Shown here piece after piece: positions 28,501 through 40,335 of a stretch of 64,000 nucleotides of DNA (its first letter is position 1; the number at the start of each line of letters is the position of its first letter). The stretch comes from Bradysia coprophila (lineage: Eukaryota; Arthropoda; Insecta; Diptera; Sciaridae), in contig NW_023503409.1 in the NCBI RefSeq assembly GCF_014529535.1, positions 1,984,390-2,048,389 on the forward strand, written 5' to 3'. Under the pieces are notes generated by a model. The model had not been told where the DNA came from. It worked only from the letters and a program-made list of their open reading frames with translations, and searched no databases. A program made the position numbers and the translations under genes.

Positions 28501-28893
28501 TTCGCCACCTTCAATACGACTTTGGCAAACTAAATGTGACGAAAAAAAAAGAACATTCTATCGTTATAACTGTAACACAAGCAAAATCATATATAGGTAG
28601 GGAAACCTGCGCCTAGTGCTGATTTTAGCGCTAGCGGCACTTTCTCGTTTCTTTTTTTTTAACGCTAGCGGTGGAGAACATATTTTAAAAAAATGTTTCC
28701 GAAATTGGATCTTAAGTTCACAGATGAATTTGATGAAGATTTTTTAGTGTTTTTAGATCTCAACTAAATGAATCAAATATCTTTTAACATACTGTAAGTT
28801 GTCATCAGAAATTCGTAGTATTTCATTTTAATCATATTTTCAACATATCAACATTTCAACAAGTTTACCTTTGGGCCATTTTGAATATAATAA

Positions 28894-29214
28894 ATGAGAC
28901 GAATAATATTCACAGAACTTATTCAGTGGTTCGAAAAGTACAGTAAAGTTAAAAATTCAAGCTCAAAATCCGAAGAACAGTGCTTACTAGTGGTAGCTTT
29001 CGGCAATTGATCAATAAAATCTTTCACAGACAGAATATTAATAGAGAAAAATCCGAACAACTGTTCCTTAAAAGTAGGTGAGACAATAAACTCTGATACT
29101 GCTTTTTGTAAAATTGAATTGAGAGAGAATCAAGAATCCACAATTTCAGTTATTGCTGACCTAACCATAGCACATCATAAAAATACAGCCCAGTCTTTGA
29201 TTTCATATGCTTAG
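28894..29214 (+). pseudogene. Decayed reading frame with one internal stop, unknown family
   Basis: From an ATG at 28894 the frame runs 107 codons to a TAG at 29212, interrupted only by TGA at 29008. In DNA this AT-rich a frame with one stop in 107 codons is mildly notable. Readable pieces include CLLVVAFGN before the stop, and LKVGETINSDTAFCKIEL and ISVIADLTIAHHKN after it. I do not recognise the family. It may be a remnant of a gene or transposon protein, or chance. Confidence 0.25.
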
Positions 29215-31225
29215 AAAATGCCTGTGCAGCAAATACTTTAGCTTCATTCTCTGAGAAAATCGCTAAAATGTTTTTTTTTTAGAAAATGAAAATATGAGAC
29301 GTTCATGAAACGGAACTTATTCAACTTTGATCGTTTGAGTTTCAATTTTTTTATTTTAGTTTTCAAAGAACGAATTTCGAAATAAATTTTCAGAGAAATA
29401 TCAGAAAAGCGATGCCTTATTAACTGTAATTAGATTGGTTGGAGGTCATACAAAAAAATCAGGAGACTACCCTCCTTCAGTAATAAAATCGTGTTATCTT
29501 ACATATTCATTTATAAATATATTTATTGAGTTCACTGATATACTTCCGATTCGATTTTTATTTAAAACGAAGGCAAATTGAAGAAACAAAAACTTACGTT
29601 TGTTGAAAATTCTTTACTTTCTCCTTTTTTCTGCTGATATTGCACCATATTATGACGACATAATTAATTTATAGACAAAAAGCCATCGAAGTTGTTATTC
29701 TGTAATTATTCACTCGTGGTAAACAATGTTTTTTACCTCTAAAATTCACGTCTTATTCACTTTTCTTGTGTAATAAATTCATTCGAGCGCTGCTCGTAGT
29801 CTAAATCAGAAAATCCATTTTTAACCGTTTCTTCTGTTACATTATATAGCACTCATCAGAACTTCTTTTTTTTTCATCATTTTGTCACAATTTTCCCATA
29901 TTAACATAATTACAAGGTACATTACAAGACGTACAATGCGCCTTCAGCTATATGTATTAGGTTCTGTTTCAGTGTTTTCTTTTCTCTTTTTTTTAATTTT
30001 TAGTGTTCATGTGCAACCACAATTGCATCGGTTTGCAGATTATGCATTGTATATAATTAAAAATTCACACGAAATCTGTTCCACATACTTATGCTGATGA
30101 TGATGGTCTAACATAATACCATACCCCAGCATTTCATTTTTATGTTTAATTACATTAAAGAAAAGTTACAGCAAAAAAAATGTCATTTGAAAATTCTAGC
30201 AAAATTTTTTACACAACAAAAGCACACCGCGATGCTTGTATATATAACCATTGAGGGGAAAAAAACGAAACAAAATTAAGTCAATCAAATCACGCACAAA
30301 ACACAATTTCTTTTAAGTATGGCTATCAAAGCCGCTGGTCAAAGAACGACTGCAACTTTAATCATAGTCAAATGTTCAAAGAAAAATATAGACACAAACA
30401 GCTCTGTCGAGGTGGAAGAAGAAAATGATTTCTGTTAAGAAACCGAAAAAAAAACAACCATCAGCAACACACAGTGCTTCATCACAAACAATATTAAAAC
30501 ATACAATCTCGCGATTCAGGTATTATATGCGGTGAAATCAGTTTCATTATGCATCATTCTCGTGGATAAATATACAAATAGAGAAGATTGTTTTAGGTTT
30601 TGGTATATATAGAGAAAAGTTTTATGAAAGAAAAAGAAAAAATTGCAGAAAATTTTTCACTTGCTCGCGAGACGAACTGCAGGTATGGTATATGTGCGGT
30701 GTACATATATGTATGTATAATACATGTTTTGATGTTTCGTTGAAATACAACATGCATTTTAATATAATATGGGTAAATCTCACCATTGTAAGCAAAATGT
30801 TTAATCAATGTTATAAAGAGGTTGATAACAAGGGGATAGACGTTGATGCGCACACATAGTTTTCAAAGACAATGCCAAATTCTTTTATAATAAAAAAATA
30901 TCCGAACCGCTACTTCAGCATCAATTAAAGTCTCTCTCGTTGTATACGCGTACATTGGTAAACAAAAATATTGTTTTCTTCGTTTTATCATCGCATGGTG
31001 TGGATATGGCTATTGAGTGTTTTTTTGATTTCCATTTGCGTCGTATGAATCGTTGAAGGCACAACATTTATCATCAGAGCATATTTTTAAGATATTATTC
31101 ACTTGGCTACGAACTTTTTGGTTCTCAGCAGCAGCAGCTCAAAAAATAATTTCTTGAAAATATTCCCTGGTAAACTTGTTATAGACACAAAACACCATTG
31201 TCAGTTTAGGGAATGAAGAAAATAT
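29215..31225. other. No gene seen
   Basis: AT-rich DNA downstream of the SMYD4-like gene. A 39-codon frame from an ATG at about 30319 has balanced composition, but I see no splice context or homology for it. Confidence 0.45.
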
Positions 31226-31231
31226 TTTATT
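31226..31231 (-). promoter_or_regulatory. Poly(A) signal AATAAA of the SMYD4-like gene
   Basis: A canonical AATAAA on the minus strand, 32 bases past the stop codon of the SMYD4-like gene. Confidence 0.6.
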
Positions 31232-31262
31232 GAGACAAATGTTGGAAAGACCTCACAGTTAT

Positions 31263-32908
31263 TCAATACCAAGCTGGCTTGGCTAATGAAGAAAATTCGT
31301 ACATGTTGTTATCGATCGATGTGTAAACTTCCTTCGTTGGACGATTATGTTTGTAATTTTTTTCGATGTATTCAATGTTCTTCCTGATGTTCTCCACAGC
31401 TTCGTCATGATTCGACAATGTCTGATTATTGTTATACTTAAAGCTGGGATCGACTGCTTTAAGTGCTGATAATCTTGGCCAATCGTAGCGGCATGCTTCG
31501 CAACAGCAAGTATAACCGAATGACTGTTTGAAAAAACTTTGACGACGACTGGCCGGACCAGAATTATAAAACGGTTGATCGTACTTGCAAAACAACTGTG
31601 AACCAGCCGGAATTGATTTGCCCACAATCCAAACGAGTTTGTTACTAGCTGAAACTACAAACACGTTGGGATCGCAAGAACCGTTCAACAGGCAGAAAGC
31701 TGGATACAGTCCTTGGCCGGAATTCTGCTCGAACATCTTTTCTCGTGCTGGCTTGGGTTTCCTTTCTTCTTGAAGTCTTCCCAAACACGTTTCGGTTGGA
31801 AGGTTGATCTCTTTTGAGAAGAAGGCCGACATGTGGGTAAGCAGCGTGACCGGAAATATTAATTTGGCCAACATTTCATTCAGAAATTTTCCATGGTTTT
31901 TCCACAATTGTTTTAACTTTGCATGACAGCTGACGAAATCTCGGATTTCGCTTCCCATGATGGTTGAAAGTAATTTGCAATAGGGTGCATTGTTTTGAAT
32001 TGACAGCATTACCAGAATGGCATTTTTTGAAAACATTGGTTCCTCAGGTTCACTGAAGTCAAAATCAAACACCGTGACCTGCTTTCGGTTTTTCTCCACG
32101 AACTTTTGAAATTCTGGAACATTGTAATCGAAGACGTTTAGACATTTCATTAACAGTCTGAGATGGAAGTCGATTTTCATTGCTGGATTGCCGTGGACAT
32201 TGCATTCGAACTGATGAAACTCGTTCATTGCTGTTTGTTGGCATTTCTCAGAGCAAAACATTGCTGCGAAAAATAAGAAATGGTTTTTTTTAAACGCAAT
32301 CAATGCAAGAGATGCAAAATAATCGTACCTTTTGTGCACCCAGTGCATGGAAACAATTTCATGGAACTATCTTTGAAGCAGTAGGAACAACGATACAATC
32401 GAGCATCTACATTAGCTGCAGTGAAAGCTGGCTCTTCAATACAAATGATGTCTCCCGTTTTAAGAGTCTTTGTTGTGATCAGATGATTGCCAAACATTTT
32501 ACTGTTGCTCAAAGTCAAACAATCGACGATTCCGGGATATTTGTTATTTGATGCATGCGACAATTTGAAAAAGTTAAATGGATTGTCGTACGGATTGGGC
32601 TTCCAATTTACAATTGCAGCGTTGCAATCCTCTTCCCGCCGTTGTAATTTTTCCAGTTTATCAGCGGGATAATTGTGTTGCCTCGCTAATTGAATGTCTT
32701 CCAGGCACAGACGAAACTGTTGCATTTCAATGTAGACTGCACTCCGATTAGCATATGCAATGCCCACAGTTTCGGTTCCTTGCTCAGCAAAGCACAGGCT
32801 ATGATTGTATTTCAGAAGTGCTTCGAAAAATTCTTTTTTTGCAAACAATTGGTTCCCGAAATTGCGTAATTTCAGCGCAACCGCATTGTTCTTCTTTTCA
32901 ACGCTCAT
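31263..32908 (-). CDS. SMYD4-like protein: TPR, split SET and MYND zinc finger
   Basis: Two exons, 32908-32329 and 32263-31263, join across a 65-nt intron (GTACGA...CGCAG) to give 526 residues. An N-terminal TPR pair spans about residues 10-100 (GNQLFAKKEFFEALLKYNHS, then AYANRSAVY). The first SET segment follows at about 130-165 (GNHLITTKTLKTGDIICIEE). The MYND finger at 174-214 has all eight zinc ligands: C174, C177, C188, C191, C197, C201, H210, C214. The SET core has LLNGSCDPN at about 386-393, where the family usually has NHSCxPN: the His is Gly. The expected Tyr-Gly after the core reads CKYDQPF. A post-SET CxCxxC lies at about 446-451. SMYD proteins methylate lysines or act as repressors; loss of this His may weaken cofactor binding. 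The start at 32908 has an AAAATG context. Overall identity is secure, but the substrate is unknown. Confidence 0.93.
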
Positions 32909-35900
32909 TTTCGATGTATTTAAATTATCAAAAATCTAAGTCAGAGGACACGCTTGCTTCGTTCAGCCGGTTCAGCCCGAATGTGAAAATTATGAAGGTG
33001 TCAGAATGATCGTGTTACCATTGTTAAGTTTTAGTGTTTCCAGATTTCACAGAAATTGAATTATTCAAATCAATTGAAAAATTTAAATTTAATTTATTTT
33101 TATTAGTGATTGCTTGGTCATGATACTACCTTGTTTGCGTTTGAATAGGAATACTTAATTTAAAACAAGAAGCACGATCTTCGGAAATGTTTTAGAGCCA
33201 TGTTTGTACTCAAATTGTCACAATCTTGATTGAGCCATTCTAGCTTTTCATATGGCACTATATTTCACGGACATTTACTCCATTACTGCTTATCTGAGAT
33301 CATCGTAGATTGATGCAAAATCTTTAACATCGTTAGTTCAGACATGTATTTTATTGCATCCACACAAGACATATTTTTTCATAAAAATTTCCGGACCTTG
33401 ACTGAAACATTATTTTTGTTATTTTCGAACAATGGTACAGGACATGGAATATATCTGTGCTTGCCCCGTATCTACTGGACAATACCTATCTAATGAACCC
33501 CCACAAATGTATGTCCATAGCCAGTAGCGGAAGTAAATCACGTACAAAAAACACCAATTTTCGACTTTTAAAGGATGTTCCCCAGCGAATTAAAGAATTA
33601 TAAAATTAAACGACTGCGGCTTTAGACTATTGGGACTAAGGACTATCTGGGCATGCAAACAAAGTGTCGCCAAAAAAAACTCCGACGGAGCCTAGTACAC
33701 TTTCAAAAAAATCCCTCCCTAGATTTTTTTAACCTGTCACATCGATAACGATGACAAAAATAATAACAATAATACAAATAATACAAGATTTGAAATCAAC
33801 CGAAATATAGTGGTCATATGTTTTCCGTCTGTAACGGGTTAAAGGACCCGAGTTTTCGTCACCTAATTTTTAATGACATCACGATTAAGTTTTCTCCCAC
33901 AATCTTAATTTGTCTATTAATGTTCAATATGTTTAAAATAAATCTTAAAAAATTAATTTCATTAAATGAATTAATTGCACTTACACAGCAGCGAGCAGCC
34001 AGTAACATCAAACGCGAGGCTAAAGTGCCTTGTTTGCATTCGTAATTCAATCTATGTAATTTTCATCGCATCGAACACTCTTCTACCGTAAAATTCTAGC
34101 CCATTAGAAACACCATATTATACGTAATTTTATGCTACCCACTCACCAATATATTTTATTTGTATACACCTGATCTCACTTCATTTCATCGCCGTTTGGA
34201 CTTAAATTATGACTTTATTTAATAAGCTTGTTTATATACCAACAAACCGCAAACGAATTTCCAATAAACTTGCTTTAAATAGCATTTTTGGCAGTTTATT
34301 ACAATCTACTGTTTTTTCGTCGGCATGGAACAGTTTGTGTGATGCAAAAAGATTTCAGATTTATTGTTATTAAAGTTTTTTCTTTTTTTTAAATTTTAAT
34401 TGAAACGAAAGAGGATACATTTCAATGTTCAAATAATAAAAAGGTTTTTTTATGTAGAAATTTGCCAGTTTTAATTATAAAATCTTCGTTTTCGAAAATA
34501 TGTGCATGATTAGGGATGACCAATTGCGATTCTTTTGCAGATGGGTATTTCATATGCTAACGAGCTTTGAGGTTAACCTCTTATATAGCAGAGGTTTACC
34601 GTGGATTTACATAGCAACGTAAAAGAGACAGATGCAATGTTTTTTAAATACTGCAACCCGAAATTTCAATCATAAAATTAAAATTATGAATGAAATTTCG
34701 AGTTGCCGTATGAGAAAATTTTTGCATCTGTCACTTTTACGTTGCTATGTAAATCCACAGTTAGTCAAAACAAAAAAGTACAAAATTTGGCATAAATCTG
34801 TTAATGGAACTTGATAGTTGGTCAAAAAAAAGTAGTAGATTCAATAAGTATGGCACAGTATTTGGTCTTTCGATAGAGAAATGTGTAAATATGCATTGAA
34901 AAAGATTCTAAATTTAAATCAAGTGATAAATGCACGATTCAATTGACTTGACCGACTATTTTAACACACAGCGTCGTTGATAACTGTCCAGATTTAATTA
35001 TTATGTTCAAAGTCTACTTGAAAGGCTCACTTTCTTGAATATTTCTTTATTTACGAACTGATACTTTAATCATGCGATACTTACCTTTCCATGTCGTTAA
35101 TTAGTCGAAATTTTATTTTTATGTCTTTATCATTTGGTTGATGCATTGGTTTTAAAACATCGTATACGCAATTTTGCATTACATATTTTAATACTCGTAA
35201 TAAAAAAGAGATAAAAATCAAATAAACAAATACACAGATCATTCATTGAATATTTTACCGTATGGATATTGTGTATGCACAGCACCAACCGCACTGCCAA
35301 GGCATTTTTGCTCATCATACAATCGCCTCGAGAAATAATATTAAAAGGAAACCACCCTATAGCTAGTCAGACTCATATAAGTGCATATAGCTGTTTTAGT
35401 TTACGTATACATGGAAATTTTTCCTACTAAATCTTACAATGGAGTTATGTGTTAAACATATCACAGCTCTCAGTGCATAAATTATATTATATAATGTACC
35501 ATATTGCAACTTTAACATGAATAAACTATAAAAGTTAATTTATGTTTTGTTGCAATTATTAACGCTTACCGACCGACAAACAGATCTCTCGAACATTTTA
35601 TAATTATTTGTATTGAGGAATATTTCATTATTTGAATCAGGCATTGATAACGAAGTATATAATTCAAAATCAACGAACTTTTTCATTTCTATTTTATATT
35701 CAAGAAAAGAACGGAATATGAGCTTATTTTAGTCTACTAAAATCATTAGCCAAACATATTTACATATATAGAGCTTAAGTCGTAGCAGGTTTTTAAAATG
35801 GAATGTGAATACGTGGACGTAAAACGAACGAAAGAAGTACCGCTAGTATATAGAGGACAACGACGCGATACAACGTTTGACTTAGTAAATATACTAATTC

Positions 35901-36785
35901 ATTCAATGATGATGATGTGCTTATGATGCCAATACCTTCCCGGTACCTTTTGCACAGTTTCGATAAATGAGTTTCTATAAATTAAACTCTTTAATTTTTA
36001 TCGATCAATTTGCAACTTTATTGCAAGATAATAAACTTTAAATCTGATAAACAAATTAATTTTTTTTAAAGAAATTCGCTTTATTCAATGATTACATTTT
36101 TATCTCTTCATTTAAGGTCCTTAACGTATTGATGGGAAAAAACTCGTATAATTTGACAAATCTTTGAGATAGATGGCTCTACTTTCGTTGAAAAATTTGA
36201 ATATCGGACATAAGTATGTTTGCTCACAAGAAACAGTAGTTTTGTTCCAAGTAACTGTAAGCACGAACGTACACGATTTTATCCACAGATACTTATCGGT
36301 TTTCATTTAAATATTGATGAAGTTATATGTCTATGAATTTGACAGTAATTTGAAAATTGGAACAAACCTATTATGCATTGTCGCTACATTCTATGTAAAA
36401 CGGTATGTTTCATTTCTTTCTGCCACGCGTCGTAAGTGGTCCGTTCAACAAAATCGATCGGCCCTATTCCAGAGCTCAGATACAAATTCATTTTGATTTG
36501 CTATTTTGTACAAATAATGGTTTAAGACTTAAGTTTAATAGTAGTATCTCACAAAAGTCTTCTGGATATTACTTTTTCAAGCGAAACCAATAAGAATTTG
36601 ACAACATCGAGATCAATTATTTTTATTTCGATCGTAAAAAGTTCGGATTCCAAAATAAAGTGAAAGACGCTTTAACACTGCTTTTATTGCCCACGTCTTA
36701 AATATCAATAAGAAGCCAAAAGCTAAAAATTTGTTAACTTTATTATCGTACTTATGCCACACATGTTAATTCATATTCGTTACGA
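32909..36785. other. No gene seen apart from one MITE
   Basis: The first few hundred bases should hold the promoter of the SMYD4-like gene. The remainder is AT-rich and non-coding, with a palindromic MITE at 34599. Confidence 0.5.
34599..34761. mobile_element. TA-flanked foldback MITE, about 163 bp
   Basis: Arms GTGGATTTACATAGCAACGT (34601 onward) and its reverse complement near 34738-34757 extend to about 37 bases with one mismatch (AAAGAGACAG against AAAGTGACAG). TA dinucleotides flank both ends, as in Tc1/mariner-type insertions. No coding capacity. Confidence 0.78.
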
Positions 36786-37274
36786 CCCGGGTAAAAATTT
36801 CAGTCTCAGTGAGACCTAAAAATACGTAGTCTCAAGGGTCTCATTTCGGTCTCATTGACTTTTTCAGTTTACGAGAAGTCTCAATTTTAATTTATTTTAT
36901 GTAAATGAACAAGAATGAACGAGAGAAGCTGAGTGGTCTCGTTTCGACTACTTTTCGAGAATGTTTGAGGATGAATGAGTAGTCTTTTTTGACTTTTATT
37001 TGTTAGGCGTGATGAGACTGTCCGAGTGGTCTCGGATTTAATACTTTCCGAGACTGGACAAGTGGTCTCTTTTCGAATAATTTTTCCTTACACTTTCCGA
37101 GACTGACCGAGTGGTCTCTTTTCGACTACTTCTCGAGAATGTTTGAGGATGAATGAGTAGTCTTTTTAGACTTTCATTTGTTAGACGCGATGAGACTGTC
37201 CGAGTGGTCTCGGATTTAATACTTTCCGAGACTGAACGAGTAGTCTCATTTAAAAAAAAAATTATTCAAATTTT

Positions 37275-38190
37275 GAGAACGGAAAAGTGGTCTCATTTCG
37301 AGAAAATATTTTATTCGAATTTTGAGAACGGAAAAGTGGTCTCATTTCGAGAAAATATTTTCTTCCAACTTTGAGAACGGAAAAGTGGTCTCATTTCGAG
37401 AAAATATTTTATTCGAATTTTGAGAACGGAAAAGTGGTCTCATTTCGAGAAAATATTTTATTCGAATTTTGAGAACAGAAAAGTGTTCTCATTTTGAGAA
37501 AATATTTTATTTGAATTTTGAGAACGGAAAAGTGGTCTCATTTCGAGAAAATATTTTATTCGAATTTTGAGAACGGAAAAGTGGTCTCATTTCGAGAAAA
37601 TATTTTATTCGAATTTTGAGAACGGAAAAGTGGTCTCATTTCGAGAAAATATTTTATTCGAATTTTGAGAACAGAAAAGTGTTCTCATTTCGAGAAAATA
37701 TTTTATTCGAATTTTGAGAACAGAAAAGTGTTCTCATTTTGAGAAAATATTTTATTCGAATTTTGAGAACGGAAAAGTGGTCTCATTTCGAGAAAATATT
37801 TTATTCGAATTTTGAGAACGGAAAAGTGGTCTCATTTCGAGAAAATATTTTATTCGAATTTTGAGAACAGAAAAGTGGTCTCATTTCGAGAAAATATTTT
37901 ATTCGAATTTTGAGAACGGAAAATTGGTCTCATTTCGAGAAAATATTTTCTTCCAATTTTGAGAACGGAAAAGTGGTCTCATTTCGAGAAAATATTTTAT
38001 TCGTATTTTGAGAACAGAAAAGTGTTCTTATTTTGAGAAAATATTTTATTCGAATTTTGAGAACGGAAAAGTGGTCTCATTTCGAGAAAATATTTTATTC
38101 GAATTTTGAGAACGGAAAAGTGGTCTCATTTCGAGAAAATATTTTATTCGAATTTTGAGAACAGAAAAGTGGTCTCATTTCGAGAAAATA
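37275..38190 (+). repeat. 49-bp tandem array, about 19 copies, forward orientation
   Basis: The unit begins GAGAACGGAAAAGTGGTCTC and continues ATTTCGAGAAAATATTTTAT plus TCGAATTTT. Unit starts at 37275, 37324, 37373 and so on to 38157, an exact 49-bp step. Variants are single-base (GAACGG/GAACAG, GTGGTCTC/GTGTTCTC). Confidence 0.95.
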
Positions 38191-38195
38191 TTTTA

Positions 38196-38930
38196 TTCTC
38201 GAAATGAGACCACTTTTCCGTTCTCAAAATTGGAAGAAAATATTTTCTCGAAATGAGACCACTTTTCCGTTCTCAAAATTTGAAGAAAATATTTTCTCGA
38301 AATGAGACCACTTTTCCGTTCTCAAAATTGGAAGAAAATATTTTCTCGAAATGAGACCACTTTTCCGTTCTCAAAATTGGAAGAAAATATTTTCTCGAAA
38401 TGAGACCACTTTTCCGTTCTCAAAAATGGAATAAAATATTTTCTCGAAATGAGACCACTTTTCCGTTCTCAAAAATGGAATAAAATATTTTCTCGAAATG
38501 AGACCACTTTTCCGTTCTCAAAATTGGAAGAAAATATTTTCTCGAAATGAGACCACTTTTCTGTTCTCAAAATTCGAATAAAATATTTTCTCGAAATGAG
38601 ACCACTTTTCCGTTCTCAAAATTGGAAGAAAATATTTTCTCGAAATGAGACCACTTTTCCGTTCTCAAAAATGGAATAAAATATTTTCTCGAAATGAGAA
38701 CACTTTTCCGTTCTCAAAATTGAAAGAAATTTTTTTTTTTCGAAATGAGACCACTTTTCCGTTCTCAAAAATGGAATAAAATATTTTCTTCAAATGAGAC
38801 CACTCAACGGGTCTCACAAAGCGAAGAAAATATTTTCTTCAAATGAGACCACTCAACGGGTCTCACAAATCAAAGGAAATATTTTCTTCAAATGAGACCA
38901 TTCAACGGGTCTCAAAAGTAGAAAAAACTT
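38196..38930 (-). repeat. 49-bp tandem array in inverted orientation
   Basis: The same unit read as its reverse complement (TCTCGAAATGAGACCACTTT). About 12 good copies run to roughly 38790, then about three diverged copies with CTCAACGGGTCTC. It meets the forward array head to head at about 38190 with only around ten unpaired bases, so one strand could fold into a duplex of 600 bp or more. Confidence 0.92.
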
Positions 38931-39030
38931 TAGAAATGAGACTACTCATCTGGTCTCGGAAATTGCAACAACGGTTCAAAATTAGATCCACAAATACATA
39001 TATCTGATTTAGCAACATGAGTAACGTCGA

Positions 39031-39092
39031 TGGCCGTCCAGATTGAAAGTTAAGCATCATTCGTCGCGGTTAGTACTTGGATGGGTGACCGG
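39031..39092 (+). pseudogene. 5S rRNA-like fragment (internal promoter region)
   Basis: The segment reads close to the middle of 5S rRNA: AAAGTTAAGCATCATTCGTC, then GCGGTTAGTACTTGGATGGG and TGACCG. These correspond to the A box, intermediate element and C box of the type 1 Pol III promoter. The 5' third and the 3' end of 5S rRNA are missing, so it is not a functional 5S gene. It sits inside the foldback-like element between repeat arrays. Confidence 0.8.
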
Positions 39093-39302
39093 AAAAAACA
39101 TTACAAAAAGGTAAAAAAAAAAATATTACTAACGATTCTACATAATTTCAGTCAATTTGATCTAGCGAATTATAAGAAAAGTAAAGGGCAGTGGCCATCT
39201 ATGAACTCAACATAGAAGTACAGATATTCACATAAACAAATCGTCCGATAAATAATATCGAAAGAAGAAAATAGTCTAACAGCATGGCCAAAGCAATGAA
39301 AT

Positions 39303-39595
39303 ATGAGTAGTCTCAAACGGTATCGGAAAAACTCAAAAATGAGAAGTCTCAAAGAGTCTCGGAAAAACTCAAGAATAAAAAGTCTCAAAGGGTCTCGGAA
39401 AAACTCAAAGATTAGAAGTCTCAAAGGGTCTCGGAAAAACTCAAAAATGAGAAGTCTCAAAGGGTCTCGGAAAAACTCAAAAATGAGAAGTCTCATAGGG
39501 TCTCGGAAAAACTCAAAAATGAGAAGTCTCAAAGGGTCTCGGAAAAACTCAAAAATGAGAAGTCTCACAGGGTATCGGAAAAACTCAAACAGTCT
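39303..39595. repeat. 36-bp tandem array inside the foldback-like element
   Basis: About eight units of 36 bp of the form AGTCTCAAAGGGTCTCGGAA followed by AAACTCAAAAATGAGA. Because 36 is divisible by three, both strands show long repetitive open frames; these are by-products of the repeat. Confidence 0.9.
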
Positions 39596-39624
39596 TTTTT
39601 ATCCTATTTCTTCTTATCAAAATG

Positions 39625-40010
39625 AGACCACTCATCCATTCTCATAACGTCTAACAAATCCATAATGAGACCACTCATCCATTCTCATAACGTCTAACAA
39701 ATCCTTAATGAGACCACTCCTTCAGTCTCACATCGTCTCAAAAAGTCAAAATGAGACCACTCCTTCAGTCTCACAGCGTCTCGAAAAGCCGAAATGAGAC
39801 CACTCCTTCAGTCTCACAGCGTCTCGAAAAGACGAAATGAGACCACTCCTTCAGTCTCACAGCGTCTCGAAAAGACGAAATGAGACCACTCCTACAGTCT
39901 CACACCGTCTCGAAAAGCCGAAATGAGACCACTCCTTCAGTCTCACAGCGTCTCGAAAAGCCGAAATGAGACCACTCCTTCAGTCTCACAATGTATAATC
40001 AGGTCGAAAT
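39625..40010. repeat. 43-bp tandem array inside the foldback-like element
   Basis: Units of GAGACCACTCCTTCAGTCTC plus ACAGCGTCTCGAAAAG(A/C)CGAAAT. Unit starts at 39710 and 39753 show the 43-bp step. About seven or eight copies, the first ones diverged. Confidence 0.9.
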
Positions 40011-40335
40011 GAGACTTCTCACCAGTCTCTTGAAGTCCAACAAAAAGTATTCTCGTTCAGTCTCAAACATTCTCGAAGAATATACAAAATGAGACCACTC
40101 TGACATTCTCATAAAGTCTCGTAAAAGTTTGAAAAGAGACTACTCATCCAGTCTCAAACATCTCCGAAAGACATTTAAAACAAGACTTCTCAACAGTTTC
40201 AGATGAATTCGGATGAATTTTGGATGAATTATGAGAACTAATCCAGTCTCAAAGGTCAAAAAAGAGACGTCTCGCCTCCATACAAAATAGCTGTCTCGAA
40301 GAGACGTCTCACAACCACTTTTTTTTTTACCCGGG

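Larger units (their letters stand above)
8531..28893. other. About 20 kb without a supportable gene
   Basis: Short open frames occur, but none shows a recognisable domain, codon bias or splice structure. The stretch contains degenerate copies of a dispersed repeat (9867, 12420, 20010, 22481, about 24030 and 27392). It could be intergenic or a giant intron; an unrecognised small exon cannot be excluded. Confidence 0.5.
36786..40335. mobile_element. 3.55-kb foldback-like element built of GAGAC/GTCTC repeats
   Basis: The ends are inverted: CCCGGGTAAAAA at left, TTTTTACCCGGG at right. Between them almost everything is short, degenerate tandem sequence sharing a GAGAC...GTCTC core, often GAGTGGTCTCATTTCGA. 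Repeat orientation flips between the halves, as in Drosophila foldback (FB) elements whose long arms are tandem subrepeats. A possible 2-bp GA repeat flanks the ends, too short to count as proof of a target duplication. There is no transposase or other credible protein. Sub-features are listed separately. Confidence 0.75.

Noticed and set aside
37240..38940. Regular 49-bp repeats as a possible CRISPR array
   Set aside because: There are no unique spacers, the units are contiguous, the array reverses orientation, and the genome is animal.
39170..39647. Long open frames on both strands with 12-residue repeats (RSLKGSRKNSKM and its antisense)
   Set aside because: They are produced by a 36-bp tandem repeat, a multiple of three, inside the foldback-like element. 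No start context, codon bias or homology supports a protein.
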